From the NCBI GenBank assembly GCA_036478235.1, contig JAZGDZ010000013.1, positions 1-8,044 of the forward strand: DNA of 8,044 nucleotides, written 5' to 3'. Of the stretch, positions 1 through 5,322 are shown piece after piece (position 1 is the stretch's first letter; each line of letters opens with the position of its first letter). The DNA is from JACZWZ01 sp036478235. Its GTDB lineage: Bacteria > Actinomycetota > Acidimicrobiia > Spongiisociales > UBA11373. Made by a program: the position numbers and the translations under genes. Under the pieces are notes generated by a model, which saw only the letters and a program-made list of their open reading frames with translations, was not told the DNA's origin and made no database searches.

Positions 1-119
1 AGACATCAGACATCAGACATCAGACATCAGACATCAGACATCAGACATCAGACATCAGACATCAGACATCAGACATCAGACATCAGACATCAGACATCAG
101 ACATCAGACATCAGACATC
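1..119. repeat. Perfect 7-bp tandem repeat, 17 copies of AGACATC
   Basis: Seventeen uninterrupted, identical copies of AGACATC (CAGACAT in another register) fill positions 1-119. The array is already in progress at base 1, so the true copy number is unknown. At 3/7 G+C it stands out from the GC-rich genes beside it. Perfect identity suggests recent expansion or ongoing homogenisation by slipped-strand replication or recombination. A unit of 7 is not a multiple of 3, so it is a poor fit to a protein repeat. I see no coding role. Because the window begins inside the array, the edge may be a contig end caused by collapse of the repeat during assembly. Confidence 0.95.
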
Positions 120-142
120 GAAGAGTATCCGTCATCTGCTTT
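120..142. other. Degenerate linker between the two heptamer arrays
   Basis: This short stretch separates the perfect AGACATC array from the CTGARRT array. Positions 129-135 (CCGTCAT) and 136-142 (CTGCTTT) stay in 7-bp phase with the second array and look like decayed units of it. Positions 120-128 match neither array. The two arrays are out of phase with each other, so they are not one continuous ladder with point mutations only. Confidence 0.55.
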
Positions 143-282
143 CTGAAATCTGACATCTGAAATCTGAGATCAGAAGTCTGAGATCTGAGATCTGAAGTCT
201 GAGATCTGAGATCTGAGATCTGAGATCTGAGATCTGAAGTCTGAGATCTGAAGTCTGAGATCTGAGATCTGAAGTCTGAGAG
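143..282. repeat. Imperfect 7-bp tandem repeat, 20 copies of CTGARRT type
   Basis: Twenty consecutive heptamers can be read without an indel. Eleven are CTGAGAT, four CTGAAGT, two CTGAAAT, and one each CTGACAT, CAGAAGT and CTGAGAG. Divergence is concentrated at the left end (143-177) and in the last unit, as expected if array centres are homogenised while edges decay. CTGACAT at 150-156 differs by one base from the CAGACAT unit of the left array, so the two arrays are probably related. Read on the minus strand the units are CAGATCT and CAGACTT, which also resemble CAGACAT, so direct versus inverted descent cannot be decided. Many junctions contain the palindrome AGATCT. The minus strand has an open frame with a 7-residue period through the region, but this follows from the 21-bp super-period and is not evidence of a gene. 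Confidence 0.92.
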
Positions 283-310
283 AATGTCTGAGCCCCGCTC
301 AGACATTCTC
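280..310 (-). terminator. Perfect 14-bp hairpin across the prs stop codon, possible terminator
   Basis: GAGAATGTCTGAGC at 280-293 is the exact reverse complement of 297-310, with a 3-nt loop (CCC on plus, GGG in the prs transcript) at 294-296. The right arm holds the last prs codons and its TGA stop (299-301). Position and stability suit a transcription terminator or 3'-end stabiliser for the glmU-prs transcript. No T-rich tract follows on the minus strand, where the sequence runs straight into the heptamer array, so this is not a classical intrinsic terminator. The arms contain ATGTCTG (284-290) and CAGACAT (300-306), the unit of the left array in both orientations. Confidence 0.6.
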
Positions 311-1270
311 CCCCATGAAGATCGAAGACACCGAGCTGTCGGTGAAGATCGCCTTGAGCGTGTCGGCGAGAATCGGGCCAATCGACAGCACCGTCAGATT
401 CTCGAGTCGGCTCATGTCCTCGGGGAGCGGGAGGGTATTGGTGGTGACCACCTCATCGATCGGGGCGTTCTTGAGCCGATCCACCGCCGGCGGCGAAAAG
501 ATCCCGTGTGTGGCCATGACGCGAATGCTGAGGGCGCCACCCTCTCGTAGAAGTTCGGCCGCGGCGGCGACGGTTCCGGCGGTGTCCACCATGTCGTCCA
601 CGATGATCACGTGGCGGCCCTCGATCTCCCCGACCACCTGCAGAGCAGCGACGACATTCGCTTCGTCGACGGAACGGCGCTTGTGGACGAAGGCGACCTC
701 GGCATCGAGTCGCCGGGCGTATCGCGAGGCGATCTTCACCCTGCCGGTGTCGGGCGACAGGATCGTGAGCGGCCCGTTCAGGCTGCTCCGGATGTATTCG
801 AGGAACGTCGGGAGAGCGGTGATGTGGTCGAACGGCTTGTGGATGAACCCCTGAATCTGCGAGGAGTGGAGATCGACCGAGACGATCCGATCGGCACCGG
901 ACACGAGCAGCAGATCGCCCATCAACCGAGCCGTGATCGGCTCCCGGGGCCGACCCTTCTTGTCCTGTCTCGAGTATCCGTAGTAGGGGACGACCGCCGT
1001 GATGCGTTTGGCCGAAGCCCTCCCGAGGGCGTCGAGCATGACCAACTGCTCCATGATGTGGAAGTTGATCGGGTCGGAGTGGCTCTGCAGCACGAAGCAG
1101 TCGGCTCCCCGCACCGACTCCTGGAAGCCGATCGCGATCTCGCCGTCGGCGAACACGTTGCGGCTGACGCTCCCCAACTCGACACCGATGAGGTCGGCCA
1201 CCTCGACCGCCAGCTCCGGGTTGGCCGACCCGGTGAACAGCAAGAGCCGCTTTCGATTCTGCGCTTCCAT
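299..1270 (-). CDS. prs: Ribose-phosphate pyrophosphokinase (PRPP synthetase)
   Basis: This cytoplasmic enzyme transfers pyrophosphate from ATP to ribose 5-phosphate, giving PRPP for purine, pyrimidine, histidine, tryptophan and NAD synthesis. The 323-residue length is normal for class I bacterial Prs. Visible landmarks are the ATP-binding flexible loop YGYSRQDKKGRPREPITA (97-114), the catalytic-region histidine in DLHSSQIQGF (His135), the basic HKRR (196-199) carrying the catalytic-loop Lys/Arg, and the PRPP-binding loop VDDMVDTAGT (224-233). The C-terminus SVSSIFMGENV is of the usual type. The ATG at 1270 lies 5 nt after the glmU stop, and GGAAGG about 12 nt upstream is a rather distant ribosome-binding site, so co-transcription and coupling with glmU are likely. 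The stop codon lies within a perfect hairpin that adjoins a tandem-repeat region. No key residue is missing. Confidence 0.97.
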   Translation of the reverse strand: MEAQNRKRLLLFTGSANPELAVEVADLIGVELGSVSRNVFADGEIAIGFQESVRGADCFVLQSHSDPINFHIMEQLVMLDALGRASAKRITAVVPYYGYSRQDKKGRPREPITARLMGDLLLVSGADRIVSVDLHSSQIQGFIHKPFDHITALPTFLEYIRSSLNGPLTILSPDTGRVKIASRYARRLDAEVAFVHKRRSVDEANVVAALQVVGEIEGRHVIIVDDMVDTAGTVAAAAELLREGGALSIRVMATHGIFSPPAVDRLKNAPIDEVVTTNTLPLPEDMSRLENLTVLSIGPILADTLKAIFTDSSVSSIFMGENV

Positions 1271-1275
1271 GCCCG

Positions 1276-2658
1276 TTATTCGCCTTCCGACTCCGCCAGT
1301 CGTGCCCGCCGCTCAGCGTAGCCAGCGAGCTCCTTCTGGGGCGAACGCTCAACGGCGAGGGCGCCCGGAGCCACATCCTTGGTGATCACCGAACCGGCGC
1401 CGGTGTAGGCGTCGTCTCCGATCTCCACGGGCGCCACGAGCATCGTGTCCGAGCCGATGAACACCCGGTCGCCTATGACGGTGCGATGCTTGGCGAAACC
1501 GTCGTAGTTGCAGGTGATCGTGCCGGCCCCGACGTTCGAGCCCTCGCCGATGGCGGCATCACCGATGTAAGAGAGGTGCGGGACCTTGGAGCCCTTGCCG
1601 ACTGTCGCGGCCTTCAACTCGACGAATGTGCCCGCCTTTGAGCCGTCGGCCATGACCGTGCCGGAACGAAGGCTGGCGTACGGACCCACCTCGACCCCGG
1701 CGGCGATCTCGACCTCGCGGACAACGGAGAACCAAATCCTCGAACCCGGGCCGACGGTCGAGTCGCGAACGATGGTGTTGGGCCCGATCTCGCTGTCCGC
1801 CCCGACCGACGTCCCACCCTCGAGGTGGGTCCCCGGATAGAGCCGCACCCCGGCTTCGAGCGTCACTTCGGCGCCGATGTAGACCGATGAGGGGTCCTTC
1901 ATCCACACCCCCGCTTCCATCCACTCCAGGTTGATCCTGCGCCGCATCGCCTCATCGGCCGCGGCCAGCTGATCGTGGCTGTTCACTCCCTGCACCTCCT
2001 CGGCGTCGGCTCCCGCCATTGCGGCTACTCCCCCTCCCGGGGCCATCGCGGCCACGGCATCGGTCAGGTAGTACTCGCCCTGGTCGTTGCGGTTCTCGAT
2101 CGCGGCGAGGGTGTCAACGAGGCCGTCGCCGTCGAACACGTACGTCGACACCGCGATCTCGTTGATCGCCCGCTGCGCCTCGTCGGCGTCCCGGTCCTCG
2201 ACGATCGCCCGCACCCGATCCCCGACCCGAATCACCCGGCCGTACCCGGTGGGATCGGGGACGACCGCGGTGAGAAGCGTACAGCGGGCATCTCCCCCGG
2301 CGTGGGCCTCGAGCAACGCTCGGAACGTTCCGGCGCGCAGCAACGGGCTGTCACCGGGCACGACGAGGATGGTGTCGCCGGAGACGTCTCCGATGGCGGT
2401 CAGAGCGGTTGTGGCGGCGTGGGCGGTGCCCAACTGCTCTTCCTGGACCACCACGGCGACGCCCTCCGGCAGTGCCGCCGCTACGTCCTCGGCGCCATGG
2501 CCCACCACGACGGTCACCTCGTCGGCACCGCCGTCGCCGACGGCATCGACCACCCAGGAGATGATGGGACGGCCGGCGACGTCGTGGGCCACCTTGGAGC
2601 GGTCCGACTTCATCCGAGTTCCCTTGCCGGCGGCGAGGACGATCGCCCGCACAGTCAT
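1276..2658 (-). CDS. glmU: Bifunctional UDP-N-acetylglucosamine pyrophosphorylase / glucosamine-1-phosphate acetyltransferase
   Basis: GlmU acetylates glucosamine 1-phosphate and then uridylylates the product to UDP-GlcNAc, the precursor for peptidoglycan and other glycans. With the ATG at 2658 it has 460 residues, the family size. The uridyltransferase half shows LAAGKGTRM (8-16), QLGTAHA (75-81), GDSPLL (102-107, metal Asp103), GEYYLTD (194-200) and GVNS (224-227). Hexapeptide repeats of the left-handed beta-helix run from about 258 to 430 and include KAGTFVELK (341-349), the catalytic His361 in HLSYIGDA and GAGTITCNYDG (377-387). An upstream in-frame TTG at 2721 would add 21 Pro/Ser/Ala-rich residues unlike the family. 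The ATG places the nucleotide-binding strand at the N-terminus as usual and has AGGG 8 nt upstream. glmU pairs with prs downstream and follows tRNA-Gln after a 186-bp leader. Confidence 0.96.
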   Translation of the reverse strand: MTVRAIVLAAGKGTRMKSDRSKVAHDVAGRPIISWVVDAVGDGGADEVTVVVGHGAEDVAAALPEGVAVVVQEEQLGTAHAATTALTAIGDVSGDTILVVPGDSPLLRAGTFRALLEAHAGGDARCTLLTAVVPDPTGYGRVIRVGDRVRAIVEDRDADEAQRAINEIAVSTYVFDGDGLVDTLAAIENRNDQGEYYLTDAVAAMAPGGGVAAMAGADAEEVQGVNSHDQLAAADEAMRRRINLEWMEAGVWMKDPSSVYIGAEVTLEAGVRLYPGTHLEGGTSVGADSEIGPNTIVRDSTVGPGSRIWFSVVREVEIAAGVEVGPYASLRSGTVMADGSKAGTFVELKAATVGKGSKVPHLSYIGDAAIGEGSNVGAGTITCNYDGFAKHRTVIGDRVFIGSDTMLVAPVEIGDDAYTGAGSVITKDVAPGALAVERSPQKELAGYAERRARLAESEGE

Positions 2659-2844
2659 GTCGAGTGCCCTGGCCGGTGACGTTGGCGATGTTGAGGGCGA
2701 GTCAGGGGCGCCGTCTGGCAAGGACGCAGTTCGAAGGCGCAGTCGTGCACTGCGGCGAGGACGAGGACACAGCCAGCGGCGTCACTGGCCGCCCTCAATG
2801 CGGCAGACGTTGCCGGTCGGGGCACCAAACATCCTTTTCGCTAA
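2659..2844 (-). promoter_or_regulatory. glmU upstream spacer with several small inverted repeats
   Basis: This 186-bp spacer between the tRNA 3' end and glmU has no convincing gene. It should hold the glmU-prs promoter unless glmU is read through from ispE, but I found no clear -35/-10 pair. Inverted repeats seen are CGCAGT/ACTGCG (2738-2743 and 2749-2754, 5-nt loop), CGGCA/TGCCG (2801-2805 and 2811-2815), GCCAG/CTGGC (2772-2776 and 2785-2789) and the distant pair TTGAGGGCG (2691-2699) with CGCCCTCAA (2790-2798). None is followed by a T tract on the minus strand, so no intrinsic terminator after the tRNA is evident. Some pairing is expected by chance at this GC content. Confidence 0.4.
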
Positions 2845-2919
2845 TGGCTGGGGGGACAGGACTCGAACCCGTACTCAGGGGACCAAAACCCCTTGTGCTG
2901 CCGGTTACACCACCCCCCA
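2845..2919 (-). tRNA. tRNA-Gln (anticodon TTG), CCA encoded
   Basis: The minus strand folds into a full cloverleaf. The acceptor strand TGGGGGG (2919-2913) pairs with CCCCCCA, followed by discriminator G at 2848 and a genome-encoded CCA at 2847-2845. The D stem is GTGT/GCAC with a final U-G pair and loop AACCGGCA. The anticodon stem AGGGG/CCCCT closes loop TTTTGGT, so positions 34-36 are TTG, reading CAA (Gln). The variable loop is 4 nt. The T arm is ACGGG, TTCGAGT, CCTGT. U1-A72 and G73 agree with glutamine identity elements known from E. coli. Its first 15 nt overlap the ispE coding sequence, including the ispE stop, which is unusual. No separate promoter is evident, so it is probably processed from the ispE transcript. 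Confidence 0.96.
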
Positions 2920-3777
2920 GGGGGGTGGCGGAAGTGTACCGCCAGGGTCCACTTCCCAACCTTGGTCGATCGGGCGGGCGGCCCGTCCCGAGCGGAAGCC
3001 GTCGATCGCAGCCACAGCGTCGTCCGCCTCCGATTCCGAACCGAAGAACGAGAACAACGCGGGCCCGCTGCCCGACATGGCCACGGGCCGGCCCCAGCGA
3101 TCCCGAACGTCGGCGATCCAGTCCCCCAGGTCGGAGCTGAGGGCGACTGCCGCCGGCTGCAGGTCGTTGCCCAACGGTGCGTGTTCGCGCAGCGACACGG
3201 GCAAGTCGCGGCCATCGAGGCTCGGCCCCTCGGGCCCGTCGAGCTCGTCCCACCTCCGATAGACGGCTGCGGTCGACAGCTCCAACGGGGGTACGACAAT
3301 CCCGAGCACGTAGTCGCCGGGAGTGCGCAACGAGGTCACCAGCTCCCCGGCACCCTCGACCCGGGCGGTGCCTCCGGCGAGGCAGAACGGCACGTCGGCG
3401 CCGAGCAGGGGAGCCGCTTCGACCGCCGCTTCGACCGTGCGACCGAAGATCGCCACCCCGAGCGCCAGGCCGAGGGCGGCGTCGGCGCTGCCACCGCCAA
3501 GCCCGGCGGCGACCGCGATCGACTTGTCGAGTTCGACATCCACCGCCGGGCGTTCGCCGGCGCGCATCGCGACGACCGCCCGCCATGCCAGGTTGTCGAG
3601 GTCCGGTTGGAGCCCGCCCCCCCGGACCGTGAACCGATCCTCCTCGACGGCCTCCACCGACAGCTGGTCGCTCCAATCGATCGACTGCGCCAGAGACACG
3701 ATCGGGTGGAGTCCGTCGGAGCGGGAAGCCCGCACCCGCAGGCTCAGGTTCACCTTGGCGTACGCCCGCCCCCTCAT
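2905..3777 (-). CDS. ispE: 4-diphosphocytidyl-2-C-methyl-D-erythritol kinase
   Basis: IspE is the GHMP-family kinase that phosphorylates CDP-methylerythritol in the non-mevalonate (MEP) isoprenoid pathway, in the cytoplasm. Visible motifs over 290 residues are AYAKVNLSLRV (5-15, Lys8 and Asn10), DGLH (21-24), the glycine-rich ATP loop AGLGGGSADAA (91-101), catalytic Asp128 in LGADVPFC, NDLQPAA (204-210) and the third GHMP motif MSGSGPALF (234-242). DGLH replaces the usual aromatic DGYH/DGFH near the cytidine site, a mild deviation. The ATG at 3777 overlaps the rsmA stop as ATGA, indicating translational coupling. The C-terminus TLPPPPWGVV is odd: its last codons and TAA stop (2905-2907) lie inside tRNA-Gln, and the four consecutive prolines are encoded just before the tRNA 5' end. 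Confidence 0.95.
   Translation of the reverse strand: MRGRAYAKVNLSLRVRASRSDGLHPIVSLAQSIDWSDQLSVEAVEEDRFTVRGGGLQPDLDNLAWRAVVAMRAGERPAVDVELDKSIAVAAGLGGGSADAALGLALGVAIFGRTVEAAVEAAPLLGADVPFCLAGGTARVEGAGELVTSLRTPGDYVLGIVVPPLELSTAAVYRRWDELDGPEGPSLDGRDLPVSLREHAPLGNDLQPAAVALSSDLGDWIADVRDRWGRPVAMSGSGPALFSFFGSESEADDAVAAIDGFRSGRAARPIDQGWEVDPGGTLPPPPWGVV
2910..2928 (-). other. Inverted repeat at the tRNA-Gln 5' boundary (alternative hairpin)
   Basis: CCACCCCCC (2910-2918 on plus) and GGGGGGTGG (2920-2928) are perfect reverse complements around one base, A2919, the first base of the tRNA. In the transcript, eight of these pairs can form with a 3-nt loop: CCACCCCC of the ispE tail with GGGGGTGG of the tRNA. 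That hairpin would sequester acceptor positions 3-7 and part of the D arm and place the RNase P cleavage site in its loop. It therefore competes with the mature cloverleaf. Whether it forms in cells is not shown. Confidence 0.6.
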
Positions 3778-4574
3778 GCCGGGCTCGCCAGACGGAGGTA
3801 GTCGTCGGGCGACAGGTCCTCGGCCCGGCTGGTGGGATCTATCCCGGCCGACTCCAGAGCAGCTTCGTCGACGAGGCCGCGGAGGGACGACCGCACCATC
3901 TTGCGCCGCTGCCCGAATGCGGTGGCGGCCAGCTCGATGGCCCGCTCGGTGCCGGGTCGAGCAGGCCGCCGCCGGATCACCGCCACAGAGGATTCGACCT
4001 TGGGCCGAGGCACGAACAGATGCGGGGCCACCCGCATGGCGACCTCGATCGTGCCGTGCAGGGCCACCACCACCGAAGGAATGCCGTAGTCCTTCGATCC
4101 CGGAGCGGCCGCAAACCGCCGAACAGCCTCCCGCTGCAGCATCACGACGAACCGCTCCACGGCGGGCACCCGGCGCAGCACGTCGAGCACGATCGGGGTC
4201 CCCACGTTGTACGGCAGGTTGGCGACGAGAGCCCAGCCGTCGCCCTCAAGCTCGGATCTGAAGTCGACCGAGGCTGCGTCGACATACCTCACCTCGGCCC
4301 GATCGCCCACGGTCTCTTCGAGAACCGGTCGGAGGGCTTCGTCTACCTCGTACGCCACAACCCGTGCCCCGGCGTCGGCGAGGGCCCTGGTGAGGGTCCC
4401 GGCCCCGGCACCGATCTCGATGACCCTCGATCCGGGACCGACGCCCGAGATCTCGACGATCCGACGAACCACGTTGGGCTCGCCGAGGAAGTGCTGGCCC
4501 AGGGACTTGCGCAGACGCACTCCATGGCGCTCCAGCAGCGCCAGCGTCTCGGCTCGTCCCAGCGGTTCAGCCAC
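3774..4574 (-). CDS. rsmA: 16S rRNA (adenine1518-N6/adenine1519-N6)-dimethyltransferase
   Basis: RsmA (KsgA) uses S-adenosylmethionine to dimethylate two adjacent adenines in the helix 45 loop of 16S rRNA, a late 30S maturation step. The 266-residue protein shows KSLGQHFL (23-30), SAM motif I VIEIGAGAGTLT (51-62), acidic motif II YEVDEA (75-80), catalytic NLPYN (119-123), QREAVRRFAAAPGSKDYG (147-164), FVPRPKVESSV (187-197) and FGQRRKMVRSSL (220-231), all in family order. The GTG at 4574 overlaps the tatD end by 8 nt and has GAGGG about 6 nt upstream, a good ribosome-binding site. It places KSLGQ about 23 residues in, as in homologues. The stop overlaps the ispE start by 4 nt. Nothing is missing. 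Confidence 0.96.
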   Translation of the reverse strand: MAEPLGRAETLALLERHGVRLRKSLGQHFLGEPNVVRRIVEISGVGPGSRVIEIGAGAGTLTRALADAGARVVAYEVDEALRPVLEETVGDRAEVRYVDAASVDFRSELEGDGWALVANLPYNVGTPIVLDVLRRVPAVERFVVMLQREAVRRFAAAPGSKDYGIPSVVVALHGTIEVAMRVAPHLFVPRPKVESSVAVIRRRPARPGTERAIELAATAFGQRRKMVRSSLRGLVDEAALESAGIDPTSRAEDLSPDDYLRLASPA

Positions 4575-5322
4575 GGAAGACCCTCGTCGCCTCCATCGAA
4601 GTCAGCCGCGCCACTTCGGCGGATGGAAGCCCCCAGACTTCGGCGAGCGCCTCGCCCACCCGGACGACATTGGCCGGCTCGTTGGGCCCGGACCGATCAG
4701 GTGGCGGCGTCAGGTAGGGAGTGTCGGTCTCCACGATCGTCCTCTCCCGTGGTACCACCGCTGCGGCCCGCCGTACCGTGTCACCCCCGGCGAAGGTGAT
4801 CGGCCCGGCGAAGGAGAAGGTCACCCCCAGGTCGGCGAATCGTCTCGTCCACTTGGGACCGCCGGTCCAGCAGTGCAGCACGGCCCGGGAGGCGTCTCCC
4901 GACGCCTCGAGATCGTCGAACACTTCGGCGAACGCGTCGCGGCAGTGCACCACCACCGGCTTGTCGAGATCGGCCGCCAGCGCCAGCTGGTCGCGAAAGG
5001 CAACCCGCTGCGCGTTCGGGGCCGAGAGGTTGCGATAGAAGTCGAGGCCGCACTCACCAACCGCGGCGGCGTCTGCCGCCAGCTCCGCGATCCGATCGCG
5101 TTCCGCCGGCCAGTGGTCGGCTTGATGAGGATGCAGCCCGGCGGTGGCGAGCACGACCCCGGGGAACCGGCCGGCAAGTCCTGCTGCGGCCTCTGACCCG
5201 GCCGCGTCGGTCCCGGGGCACACGATCCAGCCGACACCGGCGACATTCGCCCGATCGAGCAGGTCGGCGGCGTCACCATGCGACATGTGGAGATGGCAGT
5301 GGGTGTCGACCCAGGCGGTCAC
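4567..5322 (-). CDS. tatD: TatD family metal-dependent hydrolase (putative deoxyribonuclease)
   Basis: TatD-family proteins are TIM-barrel metallohydrolases. Characterised members are 3'-5' exonucleases or D-aminoacyl-tRNA deacylase-like enzymes, so the exact substrate here is not settled. The 251-residue product has all expected ligands: DTHCHL (His8, His10), GLHPH (62-66), VGECGLD (Glu90), VVVHCRD (His126), LHCWTG (His150) and VETDTPYL (Asp200), then PNEPANV (213-219), a weaker form of the usual RNEP block. I chose the GTG at 5322. It overlaps the metG stop as GTGA, and the first metal motif then sits at residue 6, as usual. An ATG at 5388 would add 22 unrelated residues and overlap metG by 70 nt. 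There is no strong ribosome-binding site, so coupling to metG is likely. The end overlaps rsmA by 8 nt. Confidence 0.93.
   Translation of the reverse strand: MTAWVDTHCHLHMSHGDAADLLDRANVAGVGWIVCPGTDAAGSEAAAGLAGRFPGVVLATAGLHPHQADHWPAERDRIAELAADAAAVGECGLDFYRNLSAPNAQRVAFRDQLALAADLDKPVVVHCRDAFAEVFDDLEASGDASRAVLHCWTGGPKWTRRFADLGVTFSFAGPITFAGGDTVRRAAAVVPRERTIVETDTPYLTPPPDRSGPNEPANVVRVGEALAEVWGLPSAEVARLTSMEATRVFRG

Noticed and set aside
1..282. Possible CRISPR array.
   Set aside because: The units are 7 bp and contiguous, with no spacers, no repeats of CRISPR length and no cas genes nearby.
97..381. Minus-strand open frame with a seven-residue repeat (SDLRSQT type).
   Set aside because: The period arises because three 7-bp units make 21 bp. 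The frame starts inside prs out of phase and has no domain or ribosome-binding site.
2659..2721. Extended glmU start at TTG 2721.
   Set aside because: The extra 21 residues are low-complexity and absent from the family; the ATG at 2658 gives the standard N-terminus.
2801..2815. CGGCA/TGCCG hairpin as an intrinsic terminator of tRNA-Gln.
   Set aside because: The stem is only 5 bp with no T tract after it on the minus strand.
2087..5196. Long plus-strand open frames (2087-3262, 2893-3801, 3323-4261, 4207-5196).
   Set aside because: They lie antisense to well-recognised minus-strand genes, are Arg/Ser/Pro-rich and lack known motifs, as expected for shadow frames in GC-rich DNA.
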